From the NCBI RefSeq assembly GCF_001668615.1, contig NZ_LZMC01000021.1:1-64000 (forward strand): a DNA stretch of 64,000 nucleotides, written 5' to 3'. The notes under the pieces are model-generated. The model was not told where the DNA came from. It searched no databases and saw nothing but the letters and a program-made list of their open reading frames with translations. Made by a program: the position numbers and the translations under genes. Source of the DNA: Mycobacterium sp. 1274761.0 (GTDB taxonomy: Bacteria; Actinomycetota; Actinomycetes; Mycobacteriales; Mycobacteriaceae). Below, in pieces: positions 36,863 through 44,689 of this stretch; position 1 is the first letter of the stretch; the number at the start of each line of letters is the position of its first letter.

Positions 36863-36887
36863 GGTGGCGCCACCGGGGCGCCGCCCC
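36863..36887. repeat. Two adjacent GC-rich palindromes in a divergent promoter region
   Basis: GGTGGCGCCACC (36863-36874) is a perfect 12-bp palindrome, followed directly by GGGGCGCCGCCCC (36875-36887). They lie between divergent yjbQ and the ABM-domain gene, about 20 bases before the latter's GTG. They could be operator sites, or hairpins hiding that gene's ribosome binding site. Chance in such GC-rich DNA cannot be excluded. Confidence 0.4.
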
Positions 36888-36906
36888 AGAGAAGAGGGGG
36901 TGGGCC

Positions 36907-37527
36907 GTGTACGCGCGCTCAACCACTATCCAGGCGAAGCCCTCATCAATCGATGACGGGATCGCATTCGTCCGCGACGAGGCCATGCCTGCCCTGCAGG
37001 CCATGGACGGCTATATCGGGCTGTCGTTGTTGGTGGACCGCGAATCCGGGCATTGCATCGTCACCAGTGCGTGGGAAACGCAGGACGCGCTACGCGCCAG
37101 CACCGAGGCGGCCGCGCCGCTTCGCGAGTCGGCGGGCAGTCATTTCGGCGGCGACCTCACGATGGACGAGTGGGAGATCGGTGCCATGCACCGCGAGCAT
37201 CGCACCAGCGACGGTGCATGCGTTCGGGCCACATGGATCAAGATGCCGCGCGACCAGATCGACCGGGCCATCGACTTTTATCGAACCTCTGTGCTGCCCT
37301 CGCTCGAGGATCTCGACGGGTTCTGCAGTGCGAGCTTCATGCTGAACCGATCGACGGGACGAGGCGTGTCCTCGGCGACGTTCGACAGCCGCGAGGCGAT
37401 GGAGCGCACCCAGGAGAACGCCCGTGAGCTTCGCAACGCGCGCACGCGCGAGCTCGGCGCCGACATCGTCGACGTCGGCGAGTTCGAGCTGGCATTGGCG
37501 CATCTGCGTTTGCCTGAGTTGGTGTAG
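36907..37527 (+). CDS. Two-domain ABM-like protein (Rv2557/Rv2558-like)
   Basis: 206 aa from GTG 36907. Two repeats of about 95 aa each look like dimeric alpha-beta barrel (antibiotic biosynthesis monooxygenase-like) domains: the first has [20 protein letters not shown], the second [20 protein letters not shown]. Both carry the strand-helix pattern of the fold. The M. tuberculosis paralogues Rv2557 and Rv2558 lie at the same place beside the YjbQ gene and are known as starvation-induced proteins of unknown function. The frame runs upstream to 36352, but this overlaps yjbQ and is not coding-like. Confidence 0.8.
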   Translation: MYARSTTIQAKPSSIDDGIAFVRDEAMPALQAMDGYIGLSLLVDRESGHCIVTSAWETQDALRASTEAAAPLRESAGSHFGGDLTMDEWEIGAMHREHRTSDGACVRATWIKMPRDQIDRAIDFYRTSVLPSLEDLDGFCSASFMLNRSTGRGVSSATFDSREAMERTQENARELRNARTRELGADIVDVGEFELALAHLRLPELV

Positions 37528-37555
37528 CAACGCGCGCCGTTTGGTTGACGCCGGC

Positions 37556-37581
37556 GTTTATTTCTCGGGGGGCCAGGGTAT
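37556..37581 (+). promoter_or_regulatory. SigF-type stress promoter
   Basis: GTTT (37556-37559), a 16-base spacer and GGGTAT (37576-37581) match the mycobacterial SigF consensus GTTT-N15-17-GGGTA. The start site would fall near 37588-37591, giving a leader of about 30 nt that contains AGGAG before the ATG at 37618. It drives the GlsB/YeaQ-like stress membrane protein, a class often under general-stress sigma factors. Confidence 0.72.
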
Positions 37582-37617
37582 TTCCTCTGCACCGAATACG
37601 GCCCCAGAGGAGTAAAG

Positions 37618-37926
37618 ATGACCATCACCGGTGTTATCACGGCAATTCTCATAGGCATTGTGGTCGGCGTGCTCGGCCGCCTCGTTGTTCCCGGCAGGCA
37701 GCCAATCGGCATGCTGGCCACGGTCCTGATCGGCATCGTCGGCGCCTTCCTCGGCACCGCGATTGCACGCGCGCTCGGCATCCCGACGGTGACCAACGGC
37801 ATCGACTGGCTCGAGCTGCTGGTACAGGTCATCGTCGCGGCCCTCGGTGTCGCCCTCGTCTCGGCGATGATGGGACGCAGGCGCACAGGCGTTGTCGGAC
37901 GCAGGCGTTCCGGTCTGCTGCGGTAA
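37618..37926 (+). CDS. GlsB/YeaQ/YmgE family stress-response membrane protein
   Basis: 102 aa. Three membrane helices (about residues 3-24, 30-52, 63-86), with the family's glycine-rich GVLGRLVVPGRQPIGMLATVLIGIVGAFLG pattern in two pieces, and an Arg-rich cytoplasmic tail (GRRRTGVVGRRRSG). The Pfam name is transglycosylase-associated, but no catalytic role is known. AGGAG lies 7 nt before the ATG, and a SigF-type promoter lies upstream, so induction in stress or stationary phase is likely. It ends before a bidirectional hairpin. Confidence 0.9.
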   Translation: MTITGVITAILIGIVVGVLGRLVVPGRQPIGMLATVLIGIVGAFLGTAIARALGIPTVTNGIDWLELLVQVIVAALGVALVSAMMGRRRTGVVGRRRSGLLR

Positions 37927-37941
37927 CCACATCTCTTTAGC

Positions 37942-37979
37942 AACGGGCTCGGCGACTTCCCCTGGTCACCGAGCCCGTT
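37942..37979. terminator. Bidirectional hairpin terminator
   Basis: AACGGGCTCGG (37942-37952) pairs perfectly over 11 bp with CCGAGCCCGTT (37969-37979) around a 16-base loop. It lies between the convergent GlsB-like gene (stop 37926) and the AHSA1 gene (stop 37993), the normal place for a shared terminator. Confidence 0.7.
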
Positions 37980-37992
37980 CGCGTTGAGGCCG

Positions 37993-38466
37993 TCACAGGG
38001 ATGTCAGCAGCGCATCCAGCTTTTCATAGCCTTCGGTCATACCGCCCTCCATGCCCGAGGTCAGCAGCGCGTCGCGCGCCTCGGTGCTGGGGCAGATCGA
38101 GCGACCGCGCAGCCGGCTGCGGCCGCCGCCAAGGTCTTCGAACCACATGAACTCGATGTTCACCATGTCTTGGGCGCCCTCGTATTCGAACGTCTGGATT
38201 ATCAGTTCGTTCTCACGGATGGTGTGAAACGTGCCGTTGAAGCGGAATTCGCCGTCATCGCTGGCGTGGACATAGCGATACCCGCCGTGAGTAGTGAAGT
38301 CCCACTCCTCAATTCGCATCTCCAAGCCGTGTGGTCCCAGCCATTGTCGAACCAGATCTGGTTCGGCGTGAGCGCGGAACAGCGCTTGCACGGGAGCATC
38401 GAACTCACGGCTGAACTCCATCGCCAACGTGTCGACGGGTGCCGTTAAATCCAGTGCGTTGGTCAT
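37993..38466 (-). CDS. SRPBCC/AHSA1 family protein
   Basis: 157 aa from ATG 38466, with AAGGGG 8 nt upstream. The helix-grip fold motif is clear: SREFDAPVQALFRAHAEPDLVRQWLGP near the N-terminus (shown in parts: FDAPVQALFRAHAEP, QWLGP) and GGMTEGYEKLDALL at the end. Such proteins bind hydrophobic ligands; their ligand is usually unknown. It follows the ArsR gene by 34 nt, and ArsR-AHSA1 pairs are widespread in actinobacteria, so its expression is probably controlled by that repressor. Confidence 0.9.
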   Translation of the reverse strand: MTNALDLTAPVDTLAMEFSREFDAPVQALFRAHAEPDLVRQWLGPHGLEMRIEEWDFTTHGGYRYVHASDDGEFRFNGTFHTIRENELIIQTFEYEGAQDMVNIEFMWFEDLGGGRSRLRGRSICPSTEARDALLTSGMEGGMTEGYEKLDALLTSL

Positions 38467-38500
38467 CGTTGATTCCCCTTCTCGGTGTTCTTGGTGTCGG

Positions 38501-38830
38501 TCACGTCGCCAGCAGGGCGTCCAGCCGGCGGTAATTGCGTTCGGCGTCAAGCCGATACCGGTCGATCCATGCCGTCAGCCTCTCCAACGCGGCCGCGTCC
38601 AGGTGGACAGGCCGACGCTGCGCATCACGGGTTCGGGTGACCAACCCGGCCTGCTCGAGCACCTGAATGTGTTTGGAGACGGCCTGTTTCGTGATGTCGA
38701 AGGGCTCGGCCAATTCGTTGACCGTCGACGGCCCACGCGACAGCCGCGCGACGATCGCGCGCCGGACGGGATCGGCAAGCGCCATGAAGGCGCGATCCAT
38801 CCGCTCATCGTCATCTCCCTCGCTCGCCAC
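38501..38830 (-). CDS. ArsR-family transcriptional regulator
   Basis: 109 aa with a GTG start at 38830. The winged helix is typical: FMALADPVRRAIVARLSRG, then the recognition region VNELAEPFDITKQAVSKHIQVLEQAGLV. No metal-binding CxC is present, so it is not a classical arsenic sensor; the group partnered with AHSA1 proteins senses other ligands. The GTG touches a large palindromic operator and a TAGGTT -10 lies 5 nt upstream, so the mRNA may be leaderless and autorepressed. Confidence 0.92.
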   Translation of the reverse strand: MASEGDDDERMDRAFMALADPVRRAIVARLSRGPSTVNELAEPFDITKQAVSKHIQVLEQAGLVTRTRDAQRRPVHLDAAALERLTAWIDRYRLDAERNYRRLDALLAT

Positions 38831-38868
38831 TAGTCAACCTATTCGTTGATCAATGAGTTGGTTGACTA
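38831..38868. promoter_or_regulatory. Palindromic operator of the ArsR-AHSA1 unit
   Basis: TAGTCAACC (38831-38839) and GGTTGACTA (38860-38868) are perfect inverted copies, 20 bases apart. The centre contains the palindrome TTGATCAA, so GTTGA half-sites occur several times on both strands. The site begins at the base next to the arsR GTG and overlaps its presumed -10, so binding should block transcription. Confidence 0.75.
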
Positions 38869-38906
38869 CAACGGTAAGAGCCGTCGGCAACGATGTCAAG
38901 GGGCGG

Positions 38907-40244
38907 TCAGCGCCTGCGGCGGATGATCGCGCGCAGCTTGTCCAGCCGACCCGCGATCTCCCGTTCGGCGCCGTGGGTGGTCGGCCGGTAATAGTCCACG
39001 CCCACCAGCTCGTCGGGCGGATACTGTTGCGGCACAACGCCGTCGGGATCATCGTGGCTGTACTTGTAGCCGATCGCATTGCCCAGCGCCTCGGCGCCGG
39101 AGTAGTGCCCGTCGCGCAGATGCGGCGGGACGAGGCCCGCCTTGCCAGCGCGGACGTCGCTCATCGCCGCGCCGAGGGCGGCGGTCACGGCGTTCGACTT
39201 CGGCGCCGTCGCAAGATGCACCGTCGCATGTGCCAACGTCAGCTGGGCTTCCGGCATGCCGATCAACTGCACCGTCTGCGCGGCGGCGACGGCGGTCTGC
39301 AGCGCCGTCGGGTCGGCCATCCCGATGTCCTCGCTGGCGAGGATCATCAGCCGCCGGGCGACGAACCGCGGGTCCTCCCCCGCGACCAGCATGCGGGACA
39401 GGTAGTGCAGGGCGGCGTCGACGTCCGAGCCGCGGACGGACTTGATGAAGGCGCTGATCACGTCGTAGTGCTGGTCGCCGTCGCGGTCGTAGCGCACCGC
39501 GGCTTTGTCCAGCGACTGCTCGATGGTCTCGACGGTGACCTCGTCCCCGGCCTCGGCGGCGACCTCCAGCGCCGTCAGCGCTCGCCTGGCGTCACCCGCC
39601 GACAGCTGCACCAGCAGATCCACCGCGTCATTGGCGACCTCGATTTTGCCCGCCAGCCCGCGCGGATCCTCGATGGCGCGCGTGACGACGGTGCGGACGG
39701 CGTCGGTGGCCAGCGGCTGCAACTGCAGGATCAGCGACCGGGACAACAGCGGCGCGACGACGGAGAACGACGGGTTCTCCGTGGTGGCCGCCACCAGCAG
39801 CACGACCCGGTTTTCGACCGCGGACAGCAGGGCGTCCTGCTGGGTCTTGGAGAACCGGTGCACCTCGTCGATGAACAACACGGTCTGTTCTCCGGCATGA
39901 AGGAGAGCAACGCGCGCCTTATCGATGACGGCGCGGACCTCCTTGACGCCGGCCGACAGAGCCGACAGCGCCTCGAACCGGCGGCCCGTGGCCTGGGAAA
40001 TCAGCGACGCCAACGTGGTCTTGCCGGTGCCCGGCGGTCCGTACAGGATGACCGACGCGGCACCCGAGCCTTCGACCAGGCGGCGCATGGGCGAGTTGGG
40101 TGCGAGCAGGTGATCCTGGCCGACGACCTCGTCGAGCGATGCCGGCCGCATCCGCACCGCGAGCGGGGCCGACGCGCCGACGGGTCCCGTCGCACCGCCG
40201 GTCGAGGGCGGCCCGCCCGGGACGTCAAAGAGACCGTCGGACAC
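38907..40244 (-). CDS. rarA: AAA+ ATPase RarA/MgsA, replication-associated
   Basis: 445 aa with a GTG start. Walker A is [10 protein letters not shown] (about residues 68-77), Walker B is LFIDEVHRF, and the sensor region [14 protein letters not shown] is present; the C-terminal half has the tetramerisation domain with [17 protein letters not shown] and the conserved ending [13 protein letters not shown]. RarA acts at stalled replication forks. The M. tuberculosis counterpart is Rv2559c. Confidence 0.96.
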   Translation of the reverse strand: MSDGLFDVPGGPPSTGGATGPVGASAPLAVRMRPASLDEVVGQDHLLAPNSPMRRLVEGSGAASVILYGPPGTGKTTLASLISQATGRRFEALSALSAGVKEVRAVIDKARVALLHAGEQTVLFIDEVHRFSKTQQDALLSAVENRVVLLVAATTENPSFSVVAPLLSRSLILQLQPLATDAVRTVVTRAIEDPRGLAGKIEVANDAVDLLVQLSAGDARRALTALEVAAEAGDEVTVETIEQSLDKAAVRYDRDGDQHYDVISAFIKSVRGSDVDAALHYLSRMLVAGEDPRFVARRLMILASEDIGMADPTALQTAVAAAQTVQLIGMPEAQLTLAHATVHLATAPKSNAVTAALGAAMSDVRAGKAGLVPPHLRDGHYSGAEALGNAIGYKYSHDDPDGVVPQQYPPDELVGVDYYRPTTHGAEREIAGRLDKLRAIIRRRR

Positions 40245-40273
40245 GGTTTCTACTTACCACGTGAACCCGACAA

Positions 40274-41797
40274 TCACGCGCACGGGATGACGGCGCGCAG
40301 ACTGGTGCCTCCCCCGACTGGACTCGACAGCTCGAAACGGCCGCCCAGGGCCTCCACCCGGTCTTTGAGTCCGATGAGGCCGGAGCCACCTCCGATGGTC
40401 GCCCCGCCGACCCCATCGTCGGCGATGAGGAGATGCAGCTCGCCGTCGCCGGCCGTGACACGCACGCTGACTTCACTTGCATGTGCATGTTTGGATGCGT
40501 TGGTCAGCGCCTCGGCGACGGCGTAGTAAGCAGCGACTTCAACCTGCTGCGAGAATCGTGAACCGACCTGCACGTCAAGCACAACCGGCAGCGCAGAGCG
40601 TCGCGCCAACGCATTGAGCGCCGGACGCAGCCCACCTTCGGACAAGACGGCGGGGTGCAGGCCTCGGGAGATTTCTCGCAGGTTTTCGGCCGTCGCGCTG
40701 AGCTCGGCCATGACGTCGGCAATCTGCTGGCGAAGTGCCTGCTGGTCGGCGGGCATCGCGGCCTCGATGCTTCGAAGTTGAAGTCCCAGCGAAACCACAC
40801 TCTGCTGTGCACCGTCGTGGAGATCCCGCTCGAAGCGGCGTCGCGCCTGGTCGGCGGCGCTGACGATGCGCGCCCGCGAGGCCGTCAACTCGGCCCGGGT
40901 GGCGGCGTTGATGATCGCCGTGGCGACGAGATCTGCGAAGTCACCCACCCATAACTCGGTGTCGGGCGGGAGCAATTCGCTACGCGCAGAACCGACGATC
41001 AGCGCGCCGTATACGCAGTCGTCGACAATGATCGGCGCTCCGACAGCGGATCGGATCCCGAGTTGGCGGATGCGCGCAGCGGTTGGACCGACCGCGCCGT
41101 CGTAATTGTCTACCCGCGCGGCGTGTCCGCTCTGCTTGATCAACGCAGCGACGCTGTCGCCGTGCAGACAGAGGCGTTCCCCCGGACTCATCAGCAGACG
41201 ATCGCGCGAGCCAGAGGATGCCCCGACGACGTGTGCGACGTGGTCCTCGAATCGAAGCAGCACAGAGTTGTCGACGTCCAAGCTGGTGCAGAGCTCGTAT
41301 ACCGCTGCCTCAGAGACCTTTTCCGGCGAGATCCCACGCGCGACCATCGTCGCCACCTGACGGAGCGCGGCCTGCTGGGTGGCGAGGGCGTCGGCCTCGT
41401 AGGCCCGCAAACGTGCTTGTCGCCCAATGACGTTGGTGATCAGCGCGATAGGCAGAAACACGAACAGCGCAAAGAAATCGTTTACAGCGATCCCCTCGCC
41501 TGATCCGCGACCTTCAAGATGGAAGTAGCAATAGATCAGCGCACTGAGAATCGTCGTCGCGAGGGACAACCCGAATCCCCAGCCCACGGAGATGACCAGC
41601 ACGCCGAGGAGGAAGATCGCGCCGTAAGAGTTCTCCGACGACGTGTGTTTGAACCGGTAGACCAGCAACGTCTCGACGGCGATGAAGCCAAGCGCCACGA
41701 CGACGCCGACCCCGGCTGGCGCGGGCGTCGGACGGAACAACACATTGAGGTGACGCGTTTCAGCGGCTCTCCACGGATGTGAGCACCGTTGCGCCAA
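40274..41797 (-). CDS. DUF4118-GAF sensor histidine kinase (NarL-type), orphan
   Basis: 507 aa. Four membrane segments near the N-terminus (about residues 28-120, KdpD-like DUF4118) are followed by a GAF domain (about 165-300), a HisKA_3 dimerisation helix with the phosphoacceptor His in FERDLHDGAQQ, and a HATPase domain (N-box EALTNASKHA, G-boxes DDGVGGA and GSGLIGLKDR). No response regulator is adjacent. The TTG at 41797 and a GTG at 41743 are both possible starts; the latter trims a polar leader. The sensed signal is unknown. Confidence 0.88.
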   Translation of the reverse strand: MAQRCSHPWRAAETRHLNVLFRPTPAPAGVGVVVALGFIAVETLLVYRFKHTSSENSYGAIFLLGVLVISVGWGFGLSLATTILSALIYCYFHLEGRGSGEGIAVNDFFALFVFLPIALITNVIGRQARLRAYEADALATQQAALRQVATMVARGISPEKVSEAAVYELCTSLDVDNSVLLRFEDHVAHVVGASSGSRDRLLMSPGERLCLHGDSVAALIKQSGHAARVDNYDGAVGPTAARIRQLGIRSAVGAPIIVDDCVYGALIVGSARSELLPPDTELWVGDFADLVATAIINAATRAELTASRARIVSAADQARRRFERDLHDGAQQSVVSLGLQLRSIEAAMPADQQALRQQIADVMAELSATAENLREISRGLHPAVLSEGGLRPALNALARRSALPVVLDVQVGSRFSQQVEVAAYYAVAEALTNASKHAHASEVSVRVTAGDGELHLLIADDGVGGATIGGGSGLIGLKDRVEALGGRFELSSPVGGGTSLRAVIPCA

Positions 41798-41907
41798 CGA
41801 CCGTCAGGCAGGTGACACAGGGAACTCGAGAAGCCACGACTACAAGCACAGTCTGCCCGCGGCCGCAGAACAATCCGGCTAACGGGTATTCCTCATTCCG
41901 GCGAGCC

Positions 41908-42732
41908 TTACGTCGCGTCCTGGGTCACGAAGTCGATCAGTTCCTCGACGCGTCCGATCAGTGCGGGCTCGAGGTCATTCCAATCCCGCACTCGACCGCG
42001 GATCCGCTGCCAGGCCCGCGCGACATCGGCCTGCCGGGCGTGCGGCCAGCCGAGCGCCTGGCACACGCCGTGCTTCCAGTCGACACTCTTGGGAACGGTC
42101 GGCCACGCCGCAATCCCGACCCGTTGCGGCTTGACGGCCTGCCAGATGTCGATGAACGGGTGACCGACGATCAGCGTGTGCGCCTGCTTCACCTGATGCG
42201 CGATGCGTGCCTCCTTGGACCCGGCGACCAGATGGTCGACCAGCACGCCGAGACGACGGTGGGGCCCGGGCCGGAAATCCTCGACGATGCCGACCAGGTC
42301 GTCGATCCCGCCCAGATACTCGACGACGACGCCCTCGATGCGCAGATCGTCTCCCCAGACCTGCTCGACGAGTTCGGCGTCGTGGCGTCCTTCGACGTAG
42401 ATGCGGCTGGACCGCGCGACCCTGGCCTTCGCGCCGGCGACAGCAACCGACCCGGACGCGGTGCGCGTCGGCGAGGAGGGCACGGCCTGCCGCGGCGCGG
42501 TGAGGATCACCGGCTTGCCGTCGATCAGATAGCCGGGCCCGACGGGAAACGGTCTGCGCCTGCCGCGAGCGTCCTCGAGTTCCATGCGGCCGTACTCGAC
42601 GCGGACAACCGCTCCGACGTAGCCGGTCTGCGCGTCCTCGACGACCATGCCGATCTCGATCGCACGCTCCGTCGAGCGGGGCTTTCTGTGCGGGTTGTTG
42701 GCGAGCACGTCAGCGCCATAGCGATCGACCAC
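41908..42732 (-). CDS. DUF3097 protein with possible TOPRIM-like motifs
   Basis: 274 aa. The N-terminal part (about residues 1-95) is a small beta domain with VGAVVRVEYGRMELEDARGR. The middle has IYVEGRHDAELVEQVWG (about 112-128) followed about 50 residues later by LGVLVDHLVAGSKEARI. This EG-x-x-D then hydrophobic-D pattern resembles the TOPRIM acidic motifs of RNase M5-like proteins. The last third contains GHPFIDIWQAVKP. No function has been assigned to the family. It starts 36 nt after the zinc peptidase stop on the same strand and is probably the last gene of that operon. Confidence 0.82.
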   Translation of the reverse strand: MVDRYGADVLANNPHRKPRSTERAIEIGMVVEDAQTGYVGAVVRVEYGRMELEDARGRRRPFPVGPGYLIDGKPVILTAPRQAVPSSPTRTASGSVAVAGAKARVARSSRIYVEGRHDAELVEQVWGDDLRIEGVVVEYLGGIDDLVGIVEDFRPGPHRRLGVLVDHLVAGSKEARIAHQVKQAHTLIVGHPFIDIWQAVKPQRVGIAAWPTVPKSVDWKHGVCQALGWPHARQADVARAWQRIRGRVRDWNDLEPALIGRVEELIDFVTQDAT

Positions 42733-42768
42733 CGGGTGATCGTAGGGGCAATCGGCGCCTGAACGCGG

Positions 42769-43797
42769 TCAACGCGCGGTGGTCTCCTCGATCACGGTGT
42801 GGATGAACCGCATCTTGTCCAACACCGCCGGCGGCAGCACGAACGGATACAGGTCTTCCTTGCCCATCGACCGGTTGATCATGTTCAGCGCCCACGACAA
42901 GGGCAGCCACATCTCGATGATCTGATCGAAACCGCTGGGGCCCAGCACCTTCCGCTCAAAGGTCGCCGCGGCGGGAGCGAAGCTGAACGCGGCCGCGGTG
43001 TCGAGGGTGTCGCGGATGTGCAGGTAGTGGGCGAAGGTTTCGGCCCAATCCTCGGCGGCGTGCATGGTTGCGTAGGACGAGACGTAGGTCTCCTGCCAGT
43101 CCGTCGGGGCGCCCTCGCTGTAGTGCCGGTCGAGCGATGCCTGATAGTCGGCGTCGGGGTCACCGAACAGCTGCGTGAACGTCTGCTTGTATTCGGGCAC
43201 CGGGTCGACGAGCCGAAAGTAGTAGTAGTGGCCGATCTCGTGGCGGAAGTGGCCGAGCAGCGTGCGATAAGGCTCGTCCATCGAGATTCGCAGCTGCTCG
43301 CGGTGAACGTCGTCGCCCTCGGCGAGGTCCAGGGTGATCACGCCGTTGTCATGGCCGGTGAACACCTTCTCCTTCTCGCTGGAGAGCAGGTCGAAGGCCA
43401 GCCCGAGGTCGGGGTCCTCATTGCGCCCGATGATGGGCAGCTTCAGCTCGGACAACTCGGCGATCAGCCGTCGCTTGGCCCGCTCGGCTCCGGCGAACGC
43501 CGCCAGCGCCTTGGTCTCCGAGTCTCGAGGCCGCGTGCGAGTCAACGCGCATGACGCGCAAAGCTTTCGGACAGGCGCCTTCTCGACGAGCCAATTGCAT
43601 TCCGCCAGATGAAGATTGGCGCACAGCTCGTATTTGTCGGCGTCGACGAAACCCGGTTGCGAACTCTCCTCCCCCGACGCGATGACAAGCAACGCCATGT
43701 CGTCCAGCGAGAACCCCAAAGGACTGTTGCACGACAGGCACAGCGAGTTCTCGAAGGCCAGGTGCTGACCGCACTTCGGGCAAATGAAATCACGCAT
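42769..43797 (-). CDS. Zinc-binding metallopeptidase-family protein (Rv2568c-like)
   Basis: 342 aa from ATG 43797. An N-terminal zinc ribbon (CPKCG ... CLSC, residues 6-25, with two more cysteines in KLCASC) is followed by a peptidase-like domain with HEIGHYYYFRL (HExxH, about residue 160). A downstream acidic segment (HAAEDWAETFAHYLHI) may supply the third metal ligand. The start lies inside the transglutaminase gene's end (8-nt overlap), which sets it. In proposed amidoligase operons a peptidase like this would trim or recycle the product; this is inference. Confidence 0.85.
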   Translation of the reverse strand: MRDFICPKCGQHLAFENSLCLSCNSPLGFSLDDMALLVIASGEESSQPGFVDADKYELCANLHLAECNWLVEKAPVRKLCASCALTRTRPRDSETKALAAFAGAERAKRRLIAELSELKLPIIGRNEDPDLGLAFDLLSSEKEKVFTGHDNGVITLDLAEGDDVHREQLRISMDEPYRTLLGHFRHEIGHYYYFRLVDPVPEYKQTFTQLFGDPDADYQASLDRHYSEGAPTDWQETYVSSYATMHAAEDWAETFAHYLHIRDTLDTAAAFSFAPAAATFERKVLGPSGFDQIIEMWLPLSWALNMINRSMGKEDLYPFVLPPAVLDKMRFIHTVIEETTAR

Positions 43798-44689
43798 GCA
43801 GCGTCTCCCCTTCAAAGGGCGCAACGTCGACGGCGACATCGATGACGCTGCTCTCGGAGTCGGTGTAGATGATGCCACGCAACGGCGGTACGTCGGCGTA
43901 GTCGCGGCCCCACGCTACGACGATGTACCGCTCGTCCACCATCTGATCGTTTGTCGGGTCAAGACCCAGCCACTGGTTCTGCGGTGTCCACACCGACGCC
44001 CACGCGTGGGTGGCGTCGGCGCCGACCATGCGGGCCTTGCCCGGCGGCGGATCGGTGGCCAGATACCCCGAAACATAGCTTGCCGCAAGGCCATTTGCGC
44101 GCAGACAGGCGATCGCCAACCGCGCGAAATCCTGGCAGACGCCTTCCTTCGCGGTCACCACGTCGTCGACGCGGGTGGAAACCGATGTCGACCCCGACCG
44201 GTAGGTGAAATCGGAATAGATTCGCGACGTCAGGTCGGTCAGCGCGTCGATCAGCGGCCGGCCCGGCACGAAGCTCGGCGCGGCGTACTTCCGCACCCGA
44301 TCGGTGATCTCCGGCGGCTGCAGGTCGAGGGTGAACTCGGTCGCCAGCGCGGCGTCGAGGCCGACCGGACGCGCGATCTCCCATGGCGCAAGCGCGGTTC
44401 CGGCGCCGTAGAGCTCCGGTGGTGGCGGGTCGACCTCAACGATGGACTCACTGGTGACCGTCAGTTTGCGGTGGCGTTCGGTGACGTGGAAGTACGAGCT
44501 TGTGTTGCCGTAGGCGTCGGTGCTCGTGGAACTGTCGGTGGGATCGGGGTCGACGTGCAATGCGTGGAACAGGCAGCGCTGCCGCTCGGTGCCGCGTGGA
44601 GTCAGAAAGCCGCGGCCGTAAGAGCTCGTCACCACGTCGGAGTACCCGTAAATCGTGCTGTGAGACACGCGATATCGGCGGACAGTCAT
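43790..44689 (-). CDS. Transglutaminase-like cysteine peptidase/transferase (Rv2569c-like)
   Basis: 299 aa from ATG 44689. An N-terminal beta domain (Bact_transglu_N, about residues 1-85) leads into the catalytic core: Cys in KEGVCQDFARL (about 178), His in DATHAWASVW and Asp in GLDPTNDQ. All three triad residues are intact. No signal peptide is visible. Its start overlaps the stop of the ATP-grasp gene (ATGA), and such transglutaminases regularly accompany circularly permuted ATP-grasp/alpha-E proteins. Confidence 0.92.
   Translation of the reverse strand: MTVRRYRVSHSTIYGYSDVVTSSYGRGFLTPRGTERQRCLFHALHVDPDPTDSSTSTDAYGNTSSYFHVTERHRKLTVTSESIVEVDPPPPELYGAGTALAPWEIARPVGLDAALATEFTLDLQPPEITDRVRKYAAPSFVPGRPLIDALTDLTSRIYSDFTYRSGSTSVSTRVDDVVTAKEGVCQDFARLAIACLRANGLAASYVSGYLATDPPPGKARMVGADATHAWASVWTPQNQWLGLDPTNDQMVDERYIVVAWGRDYADVPPLRGIIYTDSESSVIDVAVDVAPFEGETLHA

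Noticed and set aside
36352..37527. A 391-aa version of the ABM-domain protein
   Set aside because: The first 185 codons lie antisense to a clear yjbQ gene and have no family match; the real protein begins at GTG 36907.
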